From assembly GCF_001428685.1 (NCBI RefSeq), contig NZ_LMIK01000004.1, positions 190,233 to 254,232 on the forward strand: 64,000 nucleotides of DNA, in the 5' to 3' direction. Position numbers and translations under genes: made by a program. The notes under the pieces are model-generated. The model saw only the letters and a list, made by a program, of their open reading frames with translations. It had not been told where the DNA came from and searched no databases. The DNA is from Lysobacter sp. Root76. GTDB taxonomy: Bacteria > Pseudomonadota > Gammaproteobacteria > Xanthomonadales > Xanthomonadaceae. This document shows, one piece after another, positions 55,631-64,000 of this stretch (position 1 is the first letter of the stretch; the number at the start of each line of letters is the position of its first letter).

Positions 55631-56515
55631 TCAGGGATGTTCGGATTCGACGTGCACGCGCTCCCGACGCAGCAGGTACAGGCCGCTGGCGACGATGATC
55701 GCCGCGCCCAGCCAGGTGATCGCGTCCGGCAGCACGCCCCACAGGCTGAGGTCGAGCAGCACGCCCCAGACCAGCGCGGTGTATTCCAAGGGCGCGATCA
55801 GCGACGCCTCGCCCAAGCGGAAGGCTTCGGTGATCGCGTACTGGCCGAGGCCGCCGGCGACGCCGACCCCGAGGATGATCCACACATCGGCGGCCCGAAT
55901 CGGCACCCAATCCGGCCAGGCCAGCGCGCCCGAGCCGAGCGCGATCATCGCCATCAGCCAGACCATCATCGACTGAGTGCTGTCGGTACGCGCCAGCAAG
56001 CGCACCGTGATCGCGCTGACCGCGTAGGCCACAGCCGCCAACAGCACCGCCAGCGAAGCCAGGCTGAGCATGCCCTCGCCGGTCGGCCGCAGCAGCACCA
56101 GCACGCCCAGCAGGCCGACCGCGATCGCGATCCAACGGCGCGGACCGACGCGCTCGCCCAGCAGGGGCACCGACATCGCGGTGATCAGCAGGGGCGCGAC
56201 GAAAAAGATCGAGTACGCGGTCGACAGCGGCAGCGTGCGCAACGCGTACACGAACGCGGCCATCATGCCGATGCCGAGCACGCCGCGCAGCAGGTGCAAG
56301 GACCAGCGCACACGCAGCAGGGCACGCGGCCCCACGGTCGCCAGCGCCCAGGCCAGCACGAACGGCAGCGAGGCCGCGCCGCGCAGGGACGCGACCTGGA
56401 ACGGCGGGTAATGCGCGCTGAGCAGCTTGAGTCCCGCGTCCATGGTCGCGAACAGGCCGACCGCGGCCAGCATGAGCAGGGCCGCCTGGGTCTGGCGCTT
56501 GCGATCGGCGCTCAT
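55631..56515 (-). CDS. EamA/DMT-superfamily transporter
   Basis: A 294-residue inner-membrane protein with ten helices in two EamA halves (about 8-140 and 150-285), the layout of drug/metabolite exporters such as RhaT/YdcZ relatives. Phrases YPPFQVASLRGAASLPFVL (first half) and ITEAFRLGEASLIAPLEYTALVWG (second half) are typical. ATG 56515 (MSADRKRQTQAA) directly precedes the first helix; upstream starts add Arg-rich sequence. Substrate cannot be told. Confidence 0.9.
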   Translation of the reverse strand: MSADRKRQTQAALLMLAAVGLFATMDAGLKLLSAHYPPFQVASLRGAASLPFVLAWALATVGPRALLRVRWSLHLLRGVLGIGMMAAFVYALRTLPLSTAYSIFFVAPLLITAMSVPLLGERVGPRRWIAIAVGLLGVLVLLRPTGEGMLSLASLAVLLAAVAYAVSAITVRLLARTDSTQSMMVWLMAMIALGSGALAWPDWVPIRAADVWIILGVGVAGGLGQYAITEAFRLGEASLIAPLEYTALVWGVLLDLSLWGVLPDAITWLGAAIIVASGLYLLRRERVHVESEHP

Positions 56516-56619
56516 GCGCTGCCGCGCGTGGCGGTGGAGAAGTAGGCGTGGATCATGTCCGCAGCCGGGGGAGGCGATGGCGCATCTTGCCGGCAATCGC
56601 GCTCGCCGTCATGGGCCGC

Positions 56620-57147
56620 TCAGGCCGGGCGTCGACAACGGCGGCGCAAGCCCAGCGCATAACTCAAGTAATAGCCCAGCATCATGCCGCCGACCGCGAG
56701 CAGCCCACCCTGGCGCGACAGCCACGCGCCGCGCGCCGCCTGTTCGCCCCACAGACGCAGCGCCTGCAAAAGCCCGAAGCCCAGGCGCGCGGCGACTATC
56801 ACGGTCAGCGCCAGCACCAGCCAGCGATTGGGCGTGTAGTACAGCGCATCCGGCCCGGGCTCGAAATGCGTCAGGGCCAAGCCGACCAGGCCCAGCGACA
56901 ACCCCAGGGCCACGCCGATCGTGGCGTAGACCGGTGCGTCGGCGATCCAGTGCCCGGCGATCCAGGCGCTGAAGAAGAACAGCAGCATCGATACGAAGCT
57001 CGCGAACAGATTGAGCGCGACCACCCAGCCGATCGCGCGCCGCCGCGACTTGCCATAGCGGTAGCGCTGGATCAGCGCCACCGGCAACAGCAGGGCCCAC
57101 AGCAGGACCATGGCCAGGACGAGCAGCGGGATCAGCAGCAGTTGCAT
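56620..57147 (-). CDS. Multi-helix membrane protein (175 aa)
   Basis: An inner-membrane protein with five to six helices (for example LLLIPLLVLAMVLLWALLLP, IGVALGLSLGLVGLALTHF, WLVLALTVIVAARLGFGLL). A DUF1453/CcdC-like identity is possible but not certain. It begins QLLLIPLL with no signal peptide beyond the first helix. It lies 104 bp upstream of the EamA gene on the same strand, so they may share a promoter. Confidence 0.65.
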   Translation of the reverse strand: MQLLLIPLLVLAMVLLWALLLPVALIQRYRYGKSRRRAIGWVVALNLFASFVSMLLFFFSAWIAGHWIADAPVYATIGVALGLSLGLVGLALTHFEPGPDALYYTPNRWLVLALTVIVAARLGFGLLQALRLWGEQAARGAWLSRQGGLLAVGGMMLGYYLSYALGLRRRCRRPA

Positions 57148-57257
57148 GCGGCCAGCTTAGACGATGGTGCGCGGCGGAGGATCGCGCCGGTGCGGGGCCG
57201 CGAGTCGCCCCACTGTGGTAGCTGCCTAAGATCGGTTTCGCCGGTCGGTGGGGCTCA

Positions 57258-57280
57258 ATCGCGGCTTACGCCGCTCCCAC
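57258..57280. repeat. Single REP sequence
   Basis: A perfect inverted-orientation copy of the 23-bp REP unit seen at 26624-26646, between the membrane protein gene and the alcohol dehydrogenase gene. No second copy is close, so it is a lone REP. Confidence 0.8.
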
Positions 57281-57313
57281 AGGAAGCATCGCCGCGACGG
57301 CCGGTGCACCCGA

Positions 57314-58369
57314 TCAGGCCGCCTTTTCGAGGCTGGCGATATCGATCACGAAGCGATAGCGCACGTCGCCCTTGATCACGCGCTCGTAGGCCTCGTTGAT
57401 CTGGGCGATGTCGATCAGCTCGATGTCCGAGGCCACGCCATGCTCGGCGCAGAAATCCAGCATCTCCTGGGTCTCGGCGATCCCGCCGATCATCGATCCG
57501 GCGAGCCGGCGGCGCTTGGAGATCAGCACGCCCGCGGCGACCGGCGCCGGCGTTTCCGGGATGCCCAGCAGGACCATGGTGCCGTCGACCTTGAGCAGGG
57601 ACAGGTAGGCGTTGTAGTCGTGCTCGCCGGACACCGAGTCGATGATGAAGTCGAACGAGCGCGCCAGTCGCTTGAACACCGACGGGTCGCGGGTCGCGGC
57701 GAAGTCCTGTGCGCCCAGGGCCAGGGCGGCCTCGCGCTTGGATTCGGAGGTGCTCAGCACGGTGACCTGCGCGCCCATCGCCGCGGCCAGCTTGACCGCC
57801 ATGTGGCCCAGGCCGCCCAGCCCGACCACGCCGACGCGGTCGCCGGCCTTGACCCCGTAATGCTTGAGCGGGGAATAGGTGGTGATGCCGGCGCACAGCA
57901 GCGGCGCGGCGCGGTCCAGCGGGATCGACTCGGGGATGCGCAGCACGTAGGCCTGGTCGACCGTGATCCGGGTCGAGTAGCCGCCGTAGGTCGGCACGCC
58001 GCTGGCGCGTTCGCGCGAGTTGTAGGTGCCGGTCATGCCCTGGTCGCAGTACTGCTCCAGGCCGTCGCGGCATTGCGGGCACTCGCGGCAGGAATCGACG
58101 AAGCAGCCCACCCCGACCGCATCGCCGGGCTTGAACCCGACGACGTCGGCGCCGACCCGGGCGACCCGGCCGACGATCTCGTGGCCCGGCACCATCGGGA
58201 AGATCGACCCGCCCCATTCATCGCGCGCCTGGTGGATGTCGGAATGGCAGACTCCGCAATAGAGGATATCGATCAACACCTCCTCCGGACCGGGTTCGCG
58301 GCGCTCGATCGAATGCGGGGCCAGCGGCGACTGGGCACTGGCGGCGGCGTAGGCGGCAGTCTTGAGCAT
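57314..58369 (-). CDS. Zinc-dependent NAD(P) alcohol dehydrogenase (cinnamyl/YahK type)
   Basis: A 351-residue medium-chain dehydrogenase reducing aldehydes. Catalytic zinc: Cys38 (CGVCHSD, 38-44) and GHE; structural zinc: the four-Cys loop [15 protein letters not shown] (about 94-108). The Rossmann cofactor motif is [15 protein letters not shown] (about 176-190). The Ser after the beta-2 strand ([11 protein letters not shown]) points to NADP(H), as in YahK and AdhC relatives. The stop lies 34 bp after the REP. No partner genes. Confidence 0.93.
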   Translation of the reverse strand: MLKTAAYAAASAQSPLAPHSIERREPGPEEVLIDILYCGVCHSDIHQARDEWGGSIFPMVPGHEIVGRVARVGADVVGFKPGDAVGVGCFVDSCRECPQCRDGLEQYCDQGMTGTYNSRERASGVPTYGGYSTRITVDQAYVLRIPESIPLDRAAPLLCAGITTYSPLKHYGVKAGDRVGVVGLGGLGHMAVKLAAAMGAQVTVLSTSESKREAALALGAQDFAATRDPSVFKRLARSFDFIIDSVSGEHDYNAYLSLLKVDGTMVLLGIPETPAPVAAGVLISKRRRLAGSMIGGIAETQEMLDFCAEHGVASDIELIDIAQINEAYERVIKGDVRYRFVIDIASLEKAA

Positions 58370-58513
58370 GCGCGGATCCGGGCTGAGGGAAGACCGGCAG
58401 TCTAGCCGCGCCAGACCGCCCCGGCGTCAACGCGCACGCAACGTTGCGTGCCGCGGCCGCGCGCCTGCGTTACCCTTTGCGTTCCCACCCGCTGCACCGA
58501 TCCGGATATCGCC

Positions 58514-58996
58514 ATGCCCTCCTTCGACGTCGTCTCCGAAGTCGACACCCACGAACTCACCAATGCCGTCGACCAGGCCAACCGCGAGCTGTCCACGCGC
58601 TTCGATTTCAAGGGCGTGGAGGCCAAGTTCGAGCTCGACGACAAGTTCATCAACCAGTCCGCGCCCAGCGAGTTCCAGCTCAAGCAGATGCAGGACATCC
58701 TGCGCGCGCGCCTGATCGCGCGCGGCATCGATGGGCGCTGCCTGGAGTTCGGCGACATCGAGACCAATCTGGCCGGCGCGCGCCAGAAGATCACCGTGCA
58801 GCAGGGCATCGAGCAGAAGCTGGCCAAGAAGATCGTCGCCGCGATCAAGGACGCCAAGCTCAAGGTCGAGGCCCAGATCAACGGCGACAAGCTGCGCATC
58901 AACGGCAAGAAGCGCGACGACCTGCAGACCGCGATCGCCCTGCTCAAGGCCGGCGATTTCGAGCGGCCCCTGCAGTTCGACAACTTCCGCGACTGA
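58514..58996 (+). CDS. yajQ: YajQ-family cyclic-di-GMP-binding protein
   Basis: A 160-residue cytoplasmic protein. The family N terminus MPSFDVVSEVD, the FDFKGVEAKFELDDK strand and KKIVAAIKDAKLKVEAQING helix are well kept. In Xanthomonas campestris the YajQ homologue binds cyclic-di-GMP and alters virulence gene expression with a LysR regulator. ATG 58514 matches the family start. It is followed by the DUF1415 gene after 10 bp, so they form an operon. Confidence 0.95.
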   Translation: MPSFDVVSEVDTHELTNAVDQANRELSTRFDFKGVEAKFELDDKFINQSAPSEFQLKQMQDILRARLIARGIDGRCLEFGDIETNLAGARQKITVQQGIEQKLAKKIVAAIKDAKLKVEAQINGDKLRINGKKRDDLQTAIALLKAGDFERPLQFDNFRD

Positions 58997-59006
58997 GCAT
59001 CCAACC

Positions 59007-59549
59007 ATGAGCAGCGAAGCCGAACCGATCATCGCCACCCGCCGCTGGCTGGAACGCGCGGTGATCGGGCTCAACCTGTGCCCGTTCGCCAAGGCCGTGG
59101 TGGCCAAGGACCAGGTCCGCTACGTGCTCAGCGCCGCGACCACGCCCGATGCGCTGCTGGAGGAACTGGCCTACGAGCTGGTCCGCCTGCAGCAGACCGA
59201 GCCCGAGCAGGTCGACACCACCTTGCTGATCCATCCGCAGGTGCTGACCGACTTCCTCGACTACAACGATTTTCTCGACACCGCCGACGCCGCGGTCGAG
59301 GCGCTGGAGCTGGACGGCGAAATCCAGGTCGCCAGCTTCCATCCCGACTACCAGTTCGCCGACACCGCCTACGACGATGTCGGCAACTGCAGCAACCGTT
59401 CGCCCTACCCGATGCTGCACCTGCTGCGCGAGGCCAGCGTCGAGCGCGCGGTTGCGGCGTTTCCGGACCCGGACGTGATCGTGGAACGCAATCTGGAAAC
59501 GCTGGAGAAGCTGGGTATCGAGGGCTGGCGCAAGCTGCTGGCGCCTTGA
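59007..59549 (+). CDS. DUF1415 family protein
   Basis: A 180-residue cytoplasmic protein of unknown function. Typical phrases are RWLERAVIGLNLCPFAKAVV, ETTLLIHP-like TTLLIHPQVLTDFLDYNDF, FHPDYQFADT and NRSPYPMLHLLREASVERAV. The conserved Cys-Pro-Phe and His-Pro-Asp-Tyr-Gln-Phe suggest an enzyme, but none is known. It starts 10 bp after yajQ and is probably co-translated. Confidence 0.9.
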   Translation: MSSEAEPIIATRRWLERAVIGLNLCPFAKAVVAKDQVRYVLSAATTPDALLEELAYELVRLQQTEPEQVDTTLLIHPQVLTDFLDYNDFLDTADAAVEALELDGEIQVASFHPDYQFADTAYDDVGNCSNRSPYPMLHLLREASVERAVAAFPDPDVIVERNLETLEKLGIEGWRKLLAP

Positions 59550-59665
59550 AGCCGAGAGGCACTGCCCGAGGCTGCGCGCCTCGCCGGCACTCACAGGAAT
59601 GCTTTGAATTCCCCTCTTGAGACGCAGGGGAGATTCGTCTTTATAGGGATTGCCGCGACGCGTCC

Positions 59666-60382
59666 TTACTGCGCCGCCAGCGCCTCAGCGCGCAACCACG
59701 GGGCCAACAGGGCATGGGCCTCGTCCATGTTCGCGACGATGCGATGCCCGAGCGCGCGCACTTCGTCGCTGGGCACGACCAGGTCGGGGATATGGATCGG
59801 CGTCATGCCCGCGGCCAGCGCCGAGCGCACGCCGGCCGGCGAATCCTCCAGCACCACGCAACGCTCGGCGCTCACGCCCAGGCGCTGCGCAGCGAGACGG
59901 TAGATGTCCGGCGCCGGCTTGGGGTGCGAGACTTCGTCGCCGCCGACCACCAGTGCGAAATGGGCGAGCAGGCCCGCACGCTCCAGCTTGTACAGCGCGC
60001 GCGGCCGGCGCGTGGAGGTGACGACCGCGGTCGCCATCCCATGCGCGGCCAGGCGCCGCAAAAGGGCGATCAGCCCTGCTTTCAAGGGCAGTCCGGCATC
60101 GACCCGTACGTCGTACAGCGCCTGCATCGTGTGCAGCAAGGCCTGCACCTGCTCCTCATCCAGGCGCGTGCGCAGCAGGTCGTGGCAGGCGCTGTCGTGC
60201 AGGCCGACCATCGATAGCCACAGGCCGTCTTCCAAGGGCAGCGCCAGGTCGTGCGCGGCTTGCCGCCAGCACTCCAGCAGGGCCGCTTCGCTCTCGATCA
60301 TGGTGCCGTCCATGTCGAACAGCACGGCGGCGGGTTCGAATTCGAGCACGGCGGCGGCGTGGTCGGAAGCTTCGATCGACAT
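59666..60382 (-). CDS. HAD-superfamily phosphatase (beta-phosphoglucomutase-like)
   Basis: A 238-residue hydrolase of the HAD IA group. Motif I is LFDMDGTMIESE (nucleophile Asp23, acid Asp25), motif II TSTRRP, motif III a Lys in HPKPAPD, and motif IV VLEDSPAGVRSA. Helical cap domain between motifs I and II (about 35-95). Likely acts on small sugar phosphates. Two internal ATGs are possible, but the FDMDGT distance is right from this start. A weak hairpin (TCCCCT/AGGGGA) lies downstream. Confidence 0.9.
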   Translation of the reverse strand: MSIEASDHAAAVLEFEPAAVLFDMDGTMIESEAALLECWRQAAHDLALPLEDGLWLSMVGLHDSACHDLLRTRLDEEQVQALLHTMQALYDVRVDAGLPLKAGLIALLRRLAAHGMATAVVTSTRRPRALYKLERAGLLAHFALVVGGDEVSHPKPAPDIYRLAAQRLGVSAERCVVLEDSPAGVRSALAAGMTPIHIPDLVVPSDEVRALGHRIVANMDEAHALLAPWLRAEALAAQ

Positions 60383-60463
60383 CGGTACGGAACTCGCTGA
60401 GGTTACGAGGACAATAACGGCAACCGCGCGCGGCGCGACCGGCGGCGAACACGGCGGGCGCGC

Positions 60464-61165
60464 TCAGCCGGCAAACAGACGCTCCAGGTCGGCGGCATCG
60501 AGCGCGCGCCATTGGCCGGACGGCAGATCGTCCAGGCCCAGCCCGCCGATGCGGCTGCGGTGCAGCGCTTCGACGTGATTGCCGACCGCGGCGAACATCC
60601 GCCGCACCTGGTGATAGCGGCCTTCGGTCAGGATCAGACGCGCCTGGCGCGGCGCCAGGGTTTGCATCGCGGCCGGCGCCAGCGGCGTCTTCTCCGCCTC
60701 CAGCATCAGCGTGCCGCTGGCGAAAGTCGCCGCTTCGTCGCCGCGCAAATCGGAGGCCAGGCTCGCCTCGTACACCTTGGCCAGGTTGGCCTTGGGCGAA
60801 ACGATCCGATGCAGCAGGCCGCCGTCGTCGGTCAGCAGCAGCAGGCCGCTGGTGTCGCGATCGAGCCGGCCGACCGTGGACAGCAAAGGCGAGCGCAAGC
60901 GGAAACGCGGCGGCAGCAGGTCGTAGACGATGCGGCCGGGATCCTTGGTGGAACAGGTATAGCCGGTCGGCTTGTGCAGCATCAGCACCAGACCCGCCGG
61001 CGGATCCAGCGGCTTGCCGTCGATATGGATGCGCTCGTGGCCGACCTGATCGTCGGCGTACAGCACTTCGCCCTCGGGATCGGTGATGCGGCCTTCGCGG
61101 AACATCGTCGCCACGTCCTTGCGGCTGCCGTAACCGAGGTTGGCGATCAGCTTGATCAGTTTCAT
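60464..61165 (-). CDS. RsuA/RluB/E/F-family pseudouridine synthase
   Basis: A 233-residue rRNA-modifying enzyme. It begins with an S4-like RNA-binding domain (LIKLIANLGYGSRKDVATMFREGRI split over about 3-28), followed by the catalytic domain with GRLDRDTSGLLLLT (catalytic Asp102), KVYEASL and GRYHQVRRMFAAVGNHVEALHR. Closest in layout to RsuA, which forms pseudouridine 516 in 16S rRNA. ATG 61165 overlaps the upstream methyltransferase stop (ATGA), so the two rRNA-modifying enzymes are coupled. Upstream of it the open frame is a shadow. Confidence 0.92.
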   Translation of the reverse strand: MKLIKLIANLGYGSRKDVATMFREGRITDPEGEVLYADDQVGHERIHIDGKPLDPPAGLVLMLHKPTGYTCSTKDPGRIVYDLLPPRFRLRSPLLSTVGRLDRDTSGLLLLTDDGGLLHRIVSPKANLAKVYEASLASDLRGDEAATFASGTLMLEAEKTPLAPAAMQTLAPRQARLILTEGRYHQVRRMFAAVGNHVEALHRSRIGGLGLDDLPSGQWRALDAADLERLFAG

Positions 61166-62271
61166 GCGCGCCCCGACCGGGTTCGCGCCGCTGCGGCGGG
61201 CTTGGCCGGCGCGGCATGCCTGGTCGCTTCGACGATCTTGAAACCGCCCTGCTGGGCGACCGTGCGCACGCTGCCGAAGCCGGCGTCGAGCGCGCCTTCG
61301 TAAGGCAGGTGACGGTTGGCGACCAGCCACAGGCGGCCGCCGGGGTTCAGCGCCTGCGCGGCGACTTCGATGAAGCGGCGGCCGATGTCCGGGCGCTCGG
61401 CGCGGCCCTGGCCGTGGAACGGAGGATTGCTGACGATCACGTCGTAGCGCTGACCGAGCCCGGCGGTCACGTCGTGCCAGTGGTAGTCGATCGCGACCTG
61501 CGCGGCCGCGGCCGGCAGACGCTCGGCCGCGAGATTCGCGCGCGCCAGATCCAAGGCGCGCGCTTCGGCTTCGTACAGGTCCAGCGCGACAATACCGGGG
61601 CAACGCGCGAGCAGCTCCGCCGCCAGATAGCCGTAGCCCGCGCCGAGATCGGCCGCGCGCCCGCTCAGATCCGCCGGCAGGTGCGCGGCCAACAGGACCG
61701 ACGCCGGATCGATGCGGTCCCAGGCGAATACGCCGGGCCGGCTCAGGAAACGGCCGCCGAGGATGGGACGCACCGCATCCAGGTTCCGCCACTGCGCGGC
61801 CAGCTCGGCATCGGCCGGACCGTCCAGCGGCGCGGTCCAGAACACGCGGCATTTGTTCTTGGACAGCTGCCCGACCGGGCCGGCGAGCTTGCCCAGATCG
61901 GCCTCGCCCGAGCGCGCGCCCTCGTCGTTGCTCAGGCAGGCGACCACGCGCCCGCCCGGCGCGGTGCGCGCGATCGCGCGCGCCAACAGCGCCCGCGCCT
62001 CGTCGCGCTGGCGCGGCGGCAGCACCAGCACCAGCGGATAGCGATGCGCGCCGTCGTCCCCGTCCAGGCTCAGGCCGGAGCGCTGCAGCGCCTCGACCTC
62101 GGGCTTGAAGCTCTGCTCGCAGACCAGGCCTGGGCGCGGCTGCGCGTGCAGCGGCCAGCCGTCGCGCGCGCGCAGGAACAGGGCGCCGCCCTGCGCCGGC
62201 CAGCTCAGCCGGCCATCGGCGAACGGCAGGAACAGGGTTTCGAGCGCGTTATCGGGTGCGTCAGCGCGCAC
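61162..62271 (-). CDS. RsmC/RlmG-type rRNA methyltransferase
   Basis: A 369-residue class I methyltransferase of the RsmC-like group, which methylates guanine N2 in rRNA. An N-terminal inactive methyltransferase-like half (about 1-180) precedes the catalytic half: SAM motif AADLGAGYGYLAAELL (near 215), acidic DLYEAEA and catalytic VSNPPFHGQG (near 290). A Lys/Ala/Arg tail of 20 residues (KPAAAARTRSGRA) ends the protein. Coupled to the RsuA-like gene by a 4-nt overlap. Confidence 0.88.
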   Translation of the reverse strand: MRADAPDNALETLFLPFADGRLSWPAQGGALFLRARDGWPLHAQPRPGLVCEQSFKPEVEALQRSGLSLDGDDGAHRYPLVLVLPPRQRDEARALLARAIARTAPGGRVVACLSNDEGARSGEADLGKLAGPVGQLSKNKCRVFWTAPLDGPADAELAAQWRNLDAVRPILGGRFLSRPGVFAWDRIDPASVLLAAHLPADLSGRAADLGAGYGYLAAELLARCPGIVALDLYEAEARALDLARANLAAERLPAAAAQVAIDYHWHDVTAGLGQRYDVIVSNPPFHGQGRAERPDIGRRFIEVAAQALNPGGRLWLVANRHLPYEGALDAGFGSVRTVAQQGGFKIVEATRHAAPAKPAAAARTRSGRA

Positions 62272-62420
62272 GGCAGGGTCGAATACGGATCATCGGGGTC
62301 ATTTTACCCGTCGCCGCGCATCGGCGCCCGTATCGGCGCGTCCACGCCCCGACAACGCCGGTTTCATGCCGTCGCAACGCCGCCGGCGCCATGCTGGCCG
62401 AAAACAGAGGAAGCACACGC

Positions 62421-62678
62421 ATGCGAGCCCTTTTCATCGGCGGCACGGTCGACAACAGCGAACTCGATCTGGACGGCGCGCAGCCGCCGCGCCATTACCC
62501 CGAAAACACCGGCAGCGGCCATCCGCGCTACCGCCTGCACCACACCGGCCTGCGCGACGGCGCGGTCGCCTACGCGGTCTACGCCCCGCCGGAGCTGGCC
62601 GACGAAGAAATCGAACGCGTGGCGGAGGAACGCGGCTACGCGCGCAGGTTCCAGGCCGAGGCGCAGTTGAGCGGCTGA
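62421..62678 (+). CDS. Small conserved hypothetical protein (85 aa)
   Basis: A short soluble acidic protein (ALFIGGTVDNSELDLDG; PPELADEEIERVAEERGY). GAGGAAG lies 9 nt before the ATG and the codon use is host-like. Many Xanthomonadaceae have an equivalent small protein beginning with 'GG..DN..L', but I cannot name a family. Divergent from the methyltransferase gene and convergent with the ABC permease. Confidence 0.7.
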   Translation: MRALFIGGTVDNSELDLDGAQPPRHYPENTGSGHPRYRLHHTGLRDGAVAYAVYAPPELADEEIERVAEERGYARRFQAEAQLSG

Positions 62679-62732
62679 ACGCCGCTCACGCCTGCGCGCC
62701 GTTGGTGCGTCGCAGGCGTCAGAGGCCCGCCG

Positions 62733-64000
62733 TCAGTTCTGCAGTTCGCGCAGGGTCACCGAAGGCGGTGCGTCGAGCACGCGCCGGGTCGCGTACAGAC
62801 CTGCGAGCAGGGCCGCGATCAGGCCCAAGGCCGCGCCGACCGCGGCCATGGTCCAATCCACGCGCCAGGGCAGGTCGAACACCTGGGTCGCGATCACGCC
62901 GGCCAGCACCGACGCCGCGGTCGCCGCGACCAGGCCCGACAACAGGCCGATCGCCGCGAACTCCGAAGCCTGGGCCAAGCGCAGCTGACGCCGGCTGCCG
63001 CCGAGCACGCGCATCACGCCGCCTTCGAGCAGGCGCTCGTCCTGGCTCGCGCTGACCGCGGCCATCAGCACCAGCACGCCGGCCACCAGCGAGAAATAGA
63101 ACACCACCTCGACCACGGTCGAGACCTGGTCGGCGGTGCCGCGCACCTGCTTGAGCACGGCATCGACGTCGATCACCGACAAATTCGGGAAGCGCGAGAC
63201 CAGATCGGCGGTGAAGCGCGTGCGTTGCGGCGGTACGCTGACCGCGGTGATGTAGCTGGCCGGATAGCCGTCCATCGAACCCGGCGATGCGATCACGAAG
63301 AAGTTGGGGCGGAAGCTCTCCCAATCGACGCTGCGCAGGCTGGTGATGGTCGCCTCGAACGGCTGCCCGGCGATGTCGAAGGCGACGCGGTCGCCGAGTT
63401 TCCAGCCCAGTTGCTCGGCGAAGCCCTCCTCGACCGACACTTCCGGCCGCGCCGGTTTGGCGCCGCCCCAGAATTTGCCGGCGGTGATGCGGTTGTCGTC
63501 GCGCAGACTCGCGGCCACCGACAGGTTGAACTCGCGCTCGGCCAGACGCTGCGCGCGTTCGCCCTGCCCGGCATAGTCGGCGCCGGTCACCGGCTTGCCG
63601 TTGCGCGCGACCAGGCGGCCGCGGATCATCGGATACAGGGTCGGCGCGGCGATGCCCTGCTCGCTCATGAAGCCGCGCACCGGCGCGAGCTGGTCGTCCT
63701 GCACGTTGATGATGAAACGATTGGGCGCATCGGCGGCGAGTGCGAGCTGCCAACGATCCAGCAGATCGGTACGCACGAAGGTCAGCAACAGCAAGGCCAT
63801 CAGGCCCAGACCCAGCGCCGAAACCTGGGCGATGCTGGTGCCGGCGCGGCGGCTGACGTTAGCCAAGCCGTAACGCAGGCTGCCGCGCAGGCGCGAGCGC
63901 AAGCGCCGCACCGCCACGATCAGCAGCCAGGCCAGCGTCGCCAACACCGCCAGGGTGCCGGCGATGCCGAGCAGCATCGCGGTGCCCAGGGTCGCCGAAC
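62733..64000 (-). CDS. FtsX-type ABC permease (3' part, cut by the window edge)
   Basis: The last 420 or so residues of a large permease, open to the window edge. It has two membrane helices near the cut, a further one (SALGLGLMALLLLTF), a large periplasmic MacB-PCD-like domain (about 85-285 from the cut) and three C-terminal helices (VVFYFSLVAGVLVLMAAV, AAIGLLSGLVAATAASVLAG, AAVGAALGLIAALLAGL). The coupling phrase GGVMRVLGGSRRQLRLAQ is intact. Size and repeats suggest the YbbP-type permease of about 830 residues, which works with a YbbA-like ATPase, presumably beyond the edge. Confidence 0.88.
   Translation of the reverse strand, partial: SATLGTAMLLGIAGTLAVLATLAWLLIVAVRRLRSRLRGSLRYGLANVSRRAGTSIAQVSALGLGLMALLLLTFVRTDLLDRWQLALAADAPNRFIINVQDDQLAPVRGFMSEQGIAAPTLYPMIRGRLVARNGKPVTGADYAGQGERAQRLAEREFNLSVAASLRDDNRITAGKFWGGAKPARPEVSVEEGFAEQLGWKLGDRVAFDIAGQPFEATITSLRSVDWESFRPNFFVIASPGSMDGYPASYITAVSVPPQRTRFTADLVSRFPNLSVIDVDAVLKQVRGTADQVSTVVEVVFYFSLVAGVLVLMAAVSASQDERLLEGGVMRVLGGSRRQLRLAQASEFAAIGLLSGLVAATAASVLAGVIATQVFDLPWRVDWTMAAVGAALGLIAALLAGLYATRRVLDAPPSVTLRELQN

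Overview
The window reads as chromosomal DNA of a high-GC gammaproteobacterium of the Xanthomonadaceae, most likely Lysobacter or a close relative. This is inferred from gene content (glmS and glmU near a complete atp operon, a dihydrolipoamide dehydrogenase carrying its own lipoyl domain, a YajQ protein), from strong G/C third-position codon use, and from GTGGGAGCGGCG-type REP sequences. No rRNA, tRNA or CRISPR array was seen. Both ends cut through sequence: a doubtful gene at the left edge and an ABC permease at the right.

Layout. 0.7-2.3 kb: a CPA1 Na+/H+ antiporter. 2.44-14.94 kb: a visibly AT-richer integrated element inserted in the last codons of glmS. It carries a large serine integrase, a serine resolvase with a res-like site, a two-methyltransferase plus PLD-nuclease restriction-modification operon, a phage T4 gp44-like clamp-loader ATPase, small regulators (ribbon-helix-helix, XRE), a lipoprotein and several orphan genes. 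Its junctions rebuild into a 50-bp near-palindromic attP, and the crossover can be placed on one AC dinucleotide. 14.9-16.8 kb: glmS. 16.8-26.6 kb: an exporter locus (membrane-fusion protein, 72-residue orphan peptide, ABC ATPase, two FtsX/MacB-type permeases, DUF885 peptidase, NtrC-type regulator, histidine kinase) behind a sigma-54 promoter with upstream palindromes. 26.8-36.3 kb: glmU, a GtrA protein, then atpIBEFHAGDC on the minus strand. 36.6-44.7 kb: an iron-box-preceded DUF2061 protein, an outer-membrane barrel, E3 and E2 of pyruvate dehydrogenase with two secreted proteins between them, a DUF2884 protein, OmpW. 44.9-55.6 kb: an amidohydrolase, secreted proteins, a kinase/regulator/S41 protease operon, and a 4.1-kb segment bounded by 119-bp direct repeats that contains a LytS/LytTR-type pair. 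55.6-64 kb: EamA transporter, alcohol dehydrogenase, YajQ, DUF1415, HAD phosphatase, two RNA-modification enzymes, and the end of a large ABC permease.

The two parts most worth a second look are the sigma-54-controlled exporter locus with its small basic peptide, which resembles an undescribed peptide export or sensing system, and the glmS-targeted element, whose attachment-site logic and odd cargo can be read directly from the bases.
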